Of a stretch of DNA of 64,000 nt, positions 16,248 to 24,001 are shown one piece after another. Source of the DNA: CAZMVY01 sp964653435. GTDB taxonomy: Bacteria; Planctomycetota; Phycisphaerae; UBA1845; PWPN01. The stretch spans positions 1 to 64,000 of the forward strand of contig CAZZFA010000017.1 of NCBI GenBank assembly GCA_964653435.1, given 5' to 3'. A program made the position numbers and the translations under genes. How positions within the stretch are numbered: the first letter of the stretch is position 1; each line of letters begins with the position of its first letter. Under the pieces are notes generated by a model. The model made no database searches and was not told the DNA's origin. It was given only the letters and a program-made list of their open reading frames with translations.

Positions 16248-19200
16248 TTACGGGCACGCCGCCGGGCGGTTGGGCCCGTTGAAACAGTTCTGGAACCGCG
16301 CGAAGTCGGTCAGGTCCACGTCGGCGTCTGCGTCCAGGTCGGCGAACCCGCAGTTCGGCTGGGCCGGCGGCCGGTTCGGTCCGGCGAAACACAACTGGAA
16401 GTAGTTGAAGTCGGACAGGTCCACATCGCCGTCCCTGTCGAAGTCCGCCGGAGAGAACGTGGGGACGTTGACCGTGAGCGTGACCGCGTTTGAGGTTGCG
16501 CTGCCGCAGCCGGCTGTTACCACGCAGCGGTAGCTGCCGGCGTCGTCGGCTGCCACGTTGGAGATCGTCAAGGTCGCCGTCGTGGCGCCGGTGAAGTGGC
16601 CGTCATCGCCGATGTCGGCCCCGTTCTTCTGCCAGGCGTAGCTGAGCGAGCCGTCGCCCGTTGCCGTCACGCTGAAGGCGGCCGTACCGCCCGCGTTCAC
16701 GGTGGCCGGTTGCGGTTGCTGCGTGATGGTCGTGGCGGCCTTGAGCGTCAGGGCGGCCTCGCCGGAGGCAACGCTGCCGCAGCCGCCCGTAACGACACAC
16801 CGATAGGTCGCGGCGTCGTCCGCATTCGCGCCGGATACGGTCAGCACGGCGGTGGTCGCGCCGGAGTAGTGCCCGCCGTTGCTCAGATTCGCGCCGTTCT
16901 TCTGCCACTGATAGCTGAGCGGCCCGTCGCCCGTCGCGGTGACCGTGAACGTGGTCGTGCCGCCCGGGCAGACGCTTCGCGCCCCGGGCGACTGGGTGAT
17001 GGTTGTGGCGGCCTTGAGCGTCAGGGTGGCGGCATTCGAACTCGTGCTGCCGCCGTCGCCCGTTACGACGCAGGCATAGCTCGCCGCGTCGCCTGCGTCG
17101 GCGCTGGAAACGGTGAGCGTGGGCGTCGTCACGCCGGAATAGTGTCCGCCGTTGCTCAGATTCGCGCCGTTCTTCTGCCACTGGTAGGCGAGCGTTCCGG
17201 CGCCGCCGGCGGCGACGGTGAACGTGGCGGTGCCGCCCGGGCAGACGCTCTGCGCAGCGGGCTGCTGTGTGATCGTCGGCGGCGGGGTGATCGCGCTCTT
17301 GAAGACGAACTTCGCCGCATCGGCGCTGATATACCCGGCGTCGGCGGAGTTGTTGGCGCACCGCACATAGCCGGACGTTCCCACGGCGAAGGGCAGGTCC
17401 GCGCCGATCAGGAACCAGCCGCCCTGGTTCGGCGTGCTGGAGTACTGGTTCTGGATGCTCGTCACGGAGCCGCCGTTGTAGAAGACCTTGTACGGTGCGG
17501 ACGGGTTGCGGTTGGCCCCGATCTGATAATAGACGTACACGTCATAGTAGCCGGCCTGCTGGATGGTCGGCGTCCAGGTGCAGCTCACGGTGATGCTCGA
17601 TTCCGAAGTGCTGCCGGAGGCGCCGGCATAGAGGTAGTTCGTCCCGATCTTCGGGACGACCGAGCTGGTCCCGACGCTCCAGCTACCGCTCGGAGACGTG
17701 TTCGCCCAGCCGGGGTCCGTGTTGTCGATCACGATCTCGGTCGCGAAGGCGGTGGTCGTGAACGTGTAGTCGCCGGAGTAGACGGCGCCGGCGGCGTTGG
17801 CCGAGCGGACCCGGTAGTGGTACAGCGTGCTCGGCGTCAATCCCGAGAGGACCACGCTGTGCGATGTCACCGCGGTCGCATCCAGCGGAGTCGTCGAGCC
17901 GTAGCTTACGGTGGTCCCGTATTCGACCTGGCTGTCGGCGGGCGTGTCCGTCGTCCAGGTGATCGTCGCGCCGTTCGAGCCGATCCCGGTGGCCGAGACG
18001 CCGGAGATCACCGGCGGCCCGGACGTGGTAAACGTGAAATCGGCGGACTGCGCCGTGCCGTATGCGTTGGCCGAGACGGCCTGGTAGTGGTAGAGCGTAT
18101 TCGGGGACAGACCGCTGAGCGTCACGGAATGCGCGGTCACGTTCGCCGGATCCAGCGCGGTCTGGTTGCCGTAGCTGCTCGTCAGGCCGTAGCGCACCTG
18201 GCTGTTCGCCGGCGTGTTGGTGGTCCACGTGATCGTCGCGCCGCCGGCCGTCACATTGGTCGCCTGGACGTTCGAGATCGTCGGCGGCCCGGCGGTCGTG
18301 AACGTGTAATCGGCCGAGTTCGTCGTGCCGTATGCGTTCGTGGAGATCACCCGGTAGTGGTAGAGCGTGTTCGCGGCGAGACCGGAGATCGTGACGGAGT
18401 GCGACGTGACCGGCGTGTTGTCCAGCGGCGAGGAGCTGCCGTACGAGGTCGTCAGGCCGTAGTTCACCTGCGACGAGGACGCGCTGTCGGTGGTCCATGT
18501 GATGGTGGCGGCGCTGTTCGTGATGCCGGTCGCCTGCACGTTGGAGATCACCGGCGGGGCGCTGCCGCCCAGCACGAAGTTCTGCTCATACATGTTCCCG
18601 GTGACTTCGCCGATCGCGACGGTTACCGGCGCCTGCGCGACGGGATAGCCGGTCTTGGTGGCGGTGACGGTATACGTGCCCGGCGGCAGGTCGATGAAGG
18701 CGTAGAAGCCGGTGCCATCGACCATCATGCTGCGGCTGACGGGGCCGCTGACGCTGACCGTGGTGAAATCGGCCCACGCGCCGGTTCCGGCGATCGTGAC
18801 GGTTCCCATGATGTGGCCGGTCGTCGGGTTCGTCTTCCAGGGCATGGCGGGGGGGTCATCCCACGTCGGGGTGACCTGCGAAACGAGGGAGGGGCTGAAC
18901 CCGGCCCAGGTGCCGCCGCTGTAGGGGACGCGATACGAATAGCCGCAGAATCCGTCGGCGTAGTTGCCGGCCGGCGAAGGGTCGCGTGTCATCAGCAGTT
19001 CGAGGATGGCGTTGGAAAGCGAGTTCAGGTAGATGCCCGGCCCGATGATCATGTGGCGGTTGCCGTGGCGGTCCTTCTCGAAGTTCATCCACCGGGTGTA
19101 ATCGGAGGGCAGGCTGGCCCAGTTGTAATACGTCATGGGCACGGCCATGTCGACGATGCCCTCCTGGAGCCAGCTATCCCAGTCGGAGTAGACGTCGTAG

Positions 19201-20081
19201 TACGGGCGCGTCGCCTGAAACGCGGCGCGCGTGGATGAGGTGGGCGAGGGGTTCCAGGTAACGAACGAGCCGGACTGCTTGACCCACGGCTTGCTCTTCT
19301 GAATCCGTGCGTAGACCTGGCGGACCAGCGCGGTGACCTGGTCCCGTCGCCATTGTTTGAACTGTTCATCGGAGGCCGCCGGCTGGCCGGTCAGGCCGTA
19401 CCGGGCGTTGTATCGCGCGATGCTGGTGGGGTTGTAGCCCTGGTTGTTCGCCGTGAAGCGGATGTAGTCGTAGTGGATGCCGTCGATATCAAAGTTGTTG
19501 ACCAGGTCCATGCAGACATTGACGAGGTACTGCAGCACCAGCGGGTGCCCGGGGTCGAACGCCTTGTCGCTTGTTTCCGCGCCGGAGTCGTCGCGGGTGG
19601 GCCAGTAATTATCGAAGTTGGTCAGGCTGCCCGTGGGTGTGCCGATGTGCTGGGTGTAGACCTGCCCGCCGGCGGTGGCGAAGGCGACGAGCCAGCAGTG
19701 GACCTCGACGCGCTTCTTGCCGCCCGTGGTGTCGTGGGCGGCGTTAATCATCGCCTGAAGAGCGTTGAAGTCCGCCGGGGACAGTCCCGACATATACGGC
19801 TCGCCGACGCCCGAGGGATACGCCGTGTCATACCGGCGCCGGACCTGAACGAAGACGGCATTGCAGTTTGCCTCGCGGATCTGGCCCTTACTGCTCGTGC
19901 CGGGTACGCCCAGAAGCGTATCCACTTGACTCTGGTTCAGGAACCCTGCGCCCCAGGCATCCACCCAGAATGCCCGCCACTCGGCGGCATCGGCCGGGGC
20001 GGCGTCCGTGCCCGCTGCGGCGGCGACGAGAAGGGCGAGACCGAACGGCCGGCGCGCAAAGCAGTTAAGCAGTTTCTTCAT
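16248..20081 (-). CDS. Secreted GHL10-type glycosidase with FN3, golvesin, Ig-like and dockerin-like modules
   Basis: This 1277-residue exported protein starts with a signal peptide (MKKLLNCFARR, cut near ADAAEW). Residues 30-410 are a GHL10/DUF187-like TIM barrel (WRAFWVDAWGAGFLNQSQVD, DGIHYDYIRF, VDMAVPMTYYNW). Next is a carboxypeptidase-regulatory-like beta domain, three closely related fibronectin III repeats (each with LYHYRV or LYHYQA), a golvesin/Xly-type domain (DPGWANTSPSGSWSVG), and three near-identical Ig-like repeats (YQWQKNGANLSNGGHYSG). The C-terminus has two dockerin-like repeats, DFDRDGDVDLSDF and DLDADADVDLTDF. ATG 20081 has GAGG six bases upstream. It probably acts on polysaccharide outside the cytoplasm; substrate unknown. 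Confidence 0.85.
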   Translation of the reverse strand: MKKLLNCFARRPFGLALLVAAAAGTDAAPADAAEWRAFWVDAWGAGFLNQSQVDTLLGVPGTSSKGQIREANCNAVFVQVRRRYDTAYPSGVGEPYMSGLSPADFNALQAMINAAHDTTGGKKRVEVHCWLVAFATAGGQVYTQHIGTPTGSLTNFDNYWPTRDDSGAETSDKAFDPGHPLVLQYLVNVCMDLVNNFDIDGIHYDYIRFTANNQGYNPTSIARYNARYGLTGQPAASDEQFKQWRRDQVTALVRQVYARIQKSKPWVKQSGSFVTWNPSPTSSTRAAFQATRPYYDVYSDWDSWLQEGIVDMAVPMTYYNWASLPSDYTRWMNFEKDRHGNRHMIIGPGIYLNSLSNAILELLMTRDPSPAGNYADGFCGYSYRVPYSGGTWAGFSPSLVSQVTPTWDDPPAMPWKTNPTTGHIMGTVTIAGTGAWADFTTVSVSGPVSRSMMVDGTGFYAFIDLPPGTYTVTATKTGYPVAQAPVTVAIGEVTGNMYEQNFVLGGSAPPVISNVQATGITNSAATITWTTDSASSSQVNYGLTTSYGSSSPLDNTPVTSHSVTISGLAANTLYHYRVISTNAYGTTNSADYTFTTAGPPTISNVQATNVTAGGATITWTTNTPANSQVRYGLTSSYGNQTALDPANVTAHSVTLSGLSPNTLYHYQAVSANAYGTAQSADFTFTTSGPPVISGVSATGIGSNGATITWTTDTPADSQVEYGTTVSYGSTTPLDATAVTSHSVVLSGLTPSTLYHYRVRSANAAGAVYSGDYTFTTTAFATEIVIDNTDPGWANTSPSGSWSVGTSSVVPKIGTNYLYAGASGSTSESSITVSCTWTPTIQQAGYYDVYVYYQIGANRNPSAPYKVFYNGGSVTSIQNQYSSTPNQGGWFLIGADLPFAVGTSGYVRCANNSADAGYISADAAKFVFKSAITPPPTITQQPAAQSVCPGGTATFTVAAGGAGTLAYQWQKNGANLSNGGHYSGVTTPTLTVSSADAGDAASYACVVTGDGGSTSSNAATLTLKAATTITQSPGARSVCPGGTTTFTVTATGDGPLSYQWQKNGANLSNGGHYSGATTAVLTVSGANADDAATYRCVVTGGCGSVASGEAALTLKAATTITQQPQPATVNAGGTAAFSVTATGDGSLSYAWQKNGADIGDDGHFTGATTATLTISNVAADDAGSYRCVVTAGCGSATSNAVTLTVNVPTFSPADFDRDGDVDLSDFNYFQLCFAGPNRPPAQPNCGFADLDADADVDLTDFARFQNCFNGPNRPAACP
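16500..17270 (-). repeat. Three tandem Ig-like coding repeats
   Basis: Three consecutive units of roughly 250 bases encode near-identical Ig-like modules, with shared stretches such as ITQ, ALTLKAATT and WQKNGAN. The high DNA similarity of neighbours suggests recent duplication inside the gene. Confidence 0.75.
17750..18560 (-). repeat. Three tandem fibronectin III coding repeats
   Basis: Three units of about 270 bases encode FN3 modules sharing the pattern ISNVQAT...ATITWTT...SQVxYG...SHSVTxSGL...LYHYR. They lie between the carboxypeptidase-regulatory-like and golvesin-like domains of the same protein. Confidence 0.75.
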
Positions 20082-20684
20082 GGAAAGCCTCGAAAAACGG
20101 AAATGGATTCGATTCGACAGCAACTTTCCACCTGAACGGGAGACAACGGGCATACCCCGAGCGCCCGAATCTGACTCCAACTATTCGATTCTACCGGGCC
20201 GTCACGGAACTTACCAGATGGCGTCTGCGCTTTTTCGCGGGGGTCGGCGGCGCGCCGCCCTTCATGGATCTCCCGGCAGAAGAAGGTTAAATCGTTGCGT
20301 ACGCGCCGCGGCCCGCAGTCGGGACAGTGCGGCTGCACCCGATGCAGCCCATATGGATCGCTCGACCGCCGGACGACCGGATAACACACAGCGTATGCGG
20401 TGCGGAGGATCACATTCGTGGAAAAGCGACCGCGCGATGCGCTTCAGATGGCCGGTGGCGGTTGCTTGAACGGTGTGGAGCGGGGCGATAGGGTTGTTTG
20501 GCTTATCGGGGGGACGGCGGAGGCAGGTTGCTGGGGCGGGTCGGCCGGGAGTATGGGAGACATATACGCGAACCGCCACGAATCCGGGGAGCTGTTTCGA
20601 GGCGGTGCGGCATGTGCGTGGGCGACGGAAGCCGGTGGGTATCCCCGTTCGCTGGATTCCGGCGGGACGTGAGCAGGAGGCAGC
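20082..20684. other. Divergent intergenic region, nothing recognised
   Basis: About 600 bases between the GHL10 gene and the phosphoesterase gene, which are transcribed away from each other. I find a good ribosome site at each end but no convincing promoter hexamers, repeat or RNA structure. Confidence 0.55.
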
Positions 20685-21752
20685 ATGAGTATCAGGTCGA
20701 ACGGGTGCGGGGGTGATGTTTGCAGACCGTGTGCGCAGTTCGTCCGGGTCGGCGCGCTGCTGGTCTTGCTCGGCGGTGCGGCCTGCGCGGGGCCGGCGGG
20801 CAGGATCGAGGATGGACGTCCGTTCTCGATCGTGATGCTCCCGGACACCCAGCGGTACAGCGAGAAACGGCCGGATCTGTTTTTCGCCCAGACCAACTGG
20901 ATCAAACAGAACCGCGACAGGGAAAACATTGTTTTCGTCACGCATGTGGGCGATATGGTCCAGAACAGGAGCCGGGAGCCCTCGGAGTGGAAGGTCGCCG
21001 ATGAGGCGATGGCGGTGCTCGATGGCGTGGTCCCGTACGGCATCGCTATTGGCAATCACGACTACGACAGCGGCGATGGCGCGCAGAAGGGCGTCGCGAC
21101 GATGTTCCTTCAACACTTCAACCCCGACCGGCGTTTCAAGGACCGGCCGTGGTACGGGGGGGCGTCTCGGAACGGGCTCAACTCGTACGAGTTGTTCTCC
21201 GGCGGCGGAATCGACTTCGTCATCCTGCATCTCGAGGTGAACGCGCCGGACGAGGCGTTGGCCTGGGCGAAGGACGTGCTCGAGCGGCATCCCACGCGCC
21301 CGGCGATTGTCTCGACGCACATCTACCTGCGCGGCCGGCACGGCATCGGTCGGGAAACCCGATGCGAGTATCGAACGGGCGGCAACTCGGGCGAACAGAT
21401 CTGGCAGAAACTCGTTCGCGGCCGGCCTCAGATCTTCATGGTGCTGTGCGGCCACGTTGCTACGGAATATCATCAGGTTTCTGAGAACGATGCGGGCGGC
21501 AAGGTGCTGGAGATTCTCGCGGACTACCAGGATCGCGAAAACGGCGGGGACGGCTGGCTGAGGATCATCCGCTTCATGCCCGCGCACGGCGAGATCCGCG
21601 TGCAGACCTACTCCCCATCCCGGCGCCGGTTCGAGACGGACGCGGACAGCCGGTTTTCTTTTCCGTGGGGTTTTGGGAAGTCGCGTCCTGTCGGCGGCGC
21701 GGTCCCTGTGGCAGAGGAATTGAGATGCCAGGCGGTAAAGCTGCCTTGCTGA
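20685..21752 (+). CDS. Exported calcineurin-like metallophosphoesterase
   Basis: A 355-residue protein with an N-terminal hydrophobic segment (VGALLVLLGGAACAG) that may be a lipoprotein signal. The two-metal phosphoesterase motifs are present in order: MLPDTQRY, THVGDMVQN, GNHDYD, STHIYLRGRHG and CGHVATEYH. AGGAGG lies four bases before ATG 20685. Such secreted phosphoesterases in planctomycetes act on unknown phosphate esters. It overlaps the next gene by 28 bases, so the two are probably one operon. Confidence 0.85.
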   Translation: MSIRSNGCGGDVCRPCAQFVRVGALLVLLGGAACAGPAGRIEDGRPFSIVMLPDTQRYSEKRPDLFFAQTNWIKQNRDRENIVFVTHVGDMVQNRSREPSEWKVADEAMAVLDGVVPYGIAIGNHDYDSGDGAQKGVATMFLQHFNPDRRFKDRPWYGGASRNGLNSYELFSGGGIDFVILHLEVNAPDEALAWAKDVLERHPTRPAIVSTHIYLRGRHGIGRETRCEYRTGGNSGEQIWQKLVRGRPQIFMVLCGHVATEYHQVSENDAGGKVLEILADYQDRENGGDGWLRIIRFMPAHGEIRVQTYSPSRRRFETDADSRFSFPWGFGKSRPVGGAVPVAEELRCQAVKLPC

Positions 21753-23182
21753 TAGTGCTCCTTTTCGCGCTGCCCGTTGCGGCGCACGACGTGGAAGACG
21801 CGCCCGCCGTTGTCATTGACAGCGACATGGGCGTCGATGACGCCGTCACCCTGGCGCTGGCCCTTCAGTGCCCGCACATCCGCGTGGCCGCTGTCGTGGC
21901 GTGCGAGGGAGTTGCCGGGCGCGAAGCGGGCGCGCAGATGCTCGGTCGCATGCTCGACGAGTTCAACCGCGCCGATGTCCCGCTGTACTCGGCGGCGCCC
22001 GGCGCGGCGGACAGGCCCGCGCCGGCGTTCCGGCGCTTTGCGGAGCAGAGCATCGCCAAAGCCCTGCGCGGTGCGCCAAGGAAGCCGCTTCCGTTCACGG
22101 CGAAGGCGTATCTCGATGGACGAGGTACCGGTACGATCGTGCTGGCGCTGGGCCCCTTGACCAACCTTGCAGCCGCATTGAAGGATGACGCGGTGCGCAA
22201 AGGCATCGCCCGGATCATGGTTCAGGGTGCGCCGGATGCCTCAAGGAACTGGAACATCGCCTACGATCCGGAGGCCTTTGCCGCGGTCCGCGAGAGCGGC
22301 GTTCCGTTTCAGATCGTCGAGTCGGGGCCGGCGGCGGCGAAGCCGGAAGAATGGCGCCACGGCCGGCCTTGCGGCCAGCGCACGTCGATCGGAGAGGGGT
22401 TTATCGCCCGCCTGTTCGCGGATGCGGCGTTTCGGAAACACTACACCCAGGGAGCTTTCGCTCAGTTGACCGACGAGCTGCTGCTGATCGCCTGCGTGGA
22501 TCACGATCTCTTTGAAACGGCCGCGCCCCCGCCGGGCGCCGGAACGTGCCTGCGCCCAAGGGATGGAGACGGGATCGCCGCCGCCTTTCTCCGCGTCTTG
22601 TCGGAGGGGCGGCAGGCGAAGAACCGGGTGGTGTTCACGGGCGGCTCGTTGCCCGACGCGATTCTTCAGCCGGATGTGCGGTTGCGCAAGGCGGGCATTC
22701 TTGCCCGTAACGGCGAGACCGAATGGTTCGCCCAGCTCCTCATGAACGAACTGCACGAGCACCTGGGCTCCTATTCGATCCTTGGCGTGAAGATGGGGAT
22801 CCGCGCCGGGGAACTCCTGAACGCGCCGCCTCACGGGATGCGCGTTGTGTCGTACTCCGCGGCCCAGCCGCCGGTGAGCTGCCTGAACGACGGCATCATC
22901 GTCGCCACCGGCTCGACGCCGGGCCGGGCGCTCTTTCTGCATGAGCCCGGGCCCGCCGACTCCACGCGCGTAGCCTTCCGGTACAACGGCCGCGAGGTCG
23001 TGCTCCGCGTGAAGGAGGAGTATCGCAGGAAGGTGCAGGCGAGCATCGATGAGTTGCGCAAGACGCACACGCTGGAAGATGCGGAGTATTGGGAGGGCGT
23101 GCGGAAGGCATCGCTCGATATCTGGGAGAACTGGCACCGCCGCGACCTGTTTGATGTGGTGGAGAGGAGTCCATCGCCATGA
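21725..23182 (+). CDS. Nucleoside hydrolase-like domain fused to an FmdE-like domain
   Basis: This 485-residue protein has a signal-like N-terminus (AALLIVLLFALPVAAHD). Residues about 28-250 resemble inosine-uridine nucleoside hydrolases: DSDMGVDDAVTLALAL is the metal/ribose motif (usually DxDxGxDD) and GPLTNLAAAL is typical. Residues about 320-460 (HEHLGSYSILGVKMGIRA, PPVSCLNDGIIVATG) look like the FmdE family, named after a formylmethanofuran dehydrogenase subunit, which binds metal through His/Cys. ATG 21725 has a GAGGA-like site and starts the signal; the open frame begins 60 bases earlier. What ribosyl compound it hydrolyses is unknown. Confidence 0.75.
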   Translation: MPGGKAALLIVLLFALPVAAHDVEDAPAVVIDSDMGVDDAVTLALALQCPHIRVAAVVACEGVAGREAGAQMLGRMLDEFNRADVPLYSAAPGAADRPAPAFRRFAEQSIAKALRGAPRKPLPFTAKAYLDGRGTGTIVLALGPLTNLAAALKDDAVRKGIARIMVQGAPDASRNWNIAYDPEAFAAVRESGVPFQIVESGPAAAKPEEWRHGRPCGQRTSIGEGFIARLFADAAFRKHYTQGAFAQLTDELLLIACVDHDLFETAAPPPGAGTCLRPRDGDGIAAAFLRVLSEGRQAKNRVVFTGGSLPDAILQPDVRLRKAGILARNGETEWFAQLLMNELHEHLGSYSILGVKMGIRAGELLNAPPHGMRVVSYSAAQPPVSCLNDGIIVATGSTPGRALFLHEPGPADSTRVAFRYNGREVVLRVKEEYRRKVQASIDELRKTHTLEDAEYWEGVRKASLDIWENWHRRDLFDVVERSPSP

Positions 23183-23305
23183 TGCGCAGGAACGAGCTGA
23201 ACTTCCTCGTGGGCGGCCGGCCCTGCCGCGCTATGCGTCACGATCGCCACGGGCCTGGTCATGCGTTCCTTTTCTTGCCTCCCGGCACCGGCGGCCGCTT
23301 CGCCG

Positions 23306-24001
23306 TCAGCGGGCTTCATCCTCGCACCGGGGCAAGTAGAGGGTCAGGCCGGGGCAGCCGAAGAGCTTCTCGCGGGCTCGCTTCCAGACGCCCCACACAC
23401 CGGGCTCCGTGTGGAAGTGTCCCTGCCGGATGAAGCGATCGAGCCCGGCCAGCAGGCGCTCGCGTTGTGGCGACGAGCAGCGGTTCAAAAAGTCCCTTAC
23501 CCCGCCGGGCCGCGCCTGCGCGGCGCGATGGTGGGGAACGCAAAGTCCGTCTCCGGCGGTATAAAGGCGCCGGTTGTGCTCCTCCCTCATGGCGGCATCG
23601 AACGCGTCCAGCCATTGCTGCTGTCGGGCGGCGAGCATGAGGCAGATCGGGCAGCGGCCCGGCCCGGCATCGTCAGTGCTGCCGCTCCCGGTGGCTTCGG
23701 CGTCCTGTTGTGCCAGCAGGTGTCGGCAAAGACGTGCGGTTGCCTTTCCAGCCGCCACCTTCGGAAAGATGGCGGCGTGGAAGTTGCACAGAGGCCCGAT
23801 CTCCAGCATGGAGTCCGCGCGGTCCTCACTGACCGCCTGTGTCAACCAGACCAAGAGGTAATACTCGTCCCGCTCGGCGGCCCGGCACAACGGGCATCCG
23901 GTCGGAGAGGAAATCGCCTGCCGCAGGAACTCATTCATGCGGATTTCCGCGAGCAACCGCGGCGGGGCGAAGGGTACAGCCTGTGCGTCGAGCGGTTTCA
24001 T
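23306..24001 (-). CDS. Protein with two CxxC...CxxH modules (paralogue A)
   Basis: This 231-residue protein has no signal or membrane segment. The striking feature is a repeated putative zinc site: C36xxC39 then C72xxH75, and again C117xxC120 then C154xxH157, with 32 to 33 residues between the half-sites. The same arrangement occurs in the protein at 28783-29421, so the two are paralogues. I believe the family resembles proteins annotated DUF6062, but that name is unverified. Its ATG overlaps the stop of the dynamin-like gene (ATGA at 24001-23998), so production of the two is coupled and a physical partnership is likely. Function unknown. Confidence 0.8.
   Translation of the reverse strand: MKPLDAQAVPFAPPRLLAEIRMNEFLRQAISSPTGCPLCRAAERDEYYLLVWLTQAVSEDRADSMLEIGPLCNFHAAIFPKVAAGKATARLCRHLLAQQDAEATGSGSTDDAGPGRCPICLMLAARQQQWLDAFDAAMREEHNRRLYTAGDGLCVPHHRAAQARPGGVRDFLNRCSSPQRERLLAGLDRFIRQGHFHTEPGVWGVWKRAREKLFGCPGLTLYLPRCEDEAR

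Noticed and set aside
16596..19238. An 880-codon open frame antisense to the GHL10 gene
   Set aside because: It only reflects the internal repeats of the real gene in reverse, and the product has no signal, membrane or domain pattern.
23179..23433. Short frame starting MMRRNELNFLVGG right after the nucleoside hydrolase gene
   Set aside because: The first residues faintly recall a ferredoxin oxidoreductase subunit, but the frame then loses any resemblance and runs into the oppositely oriented CxxC/CxxH gene. Too weak to call even a remnant.
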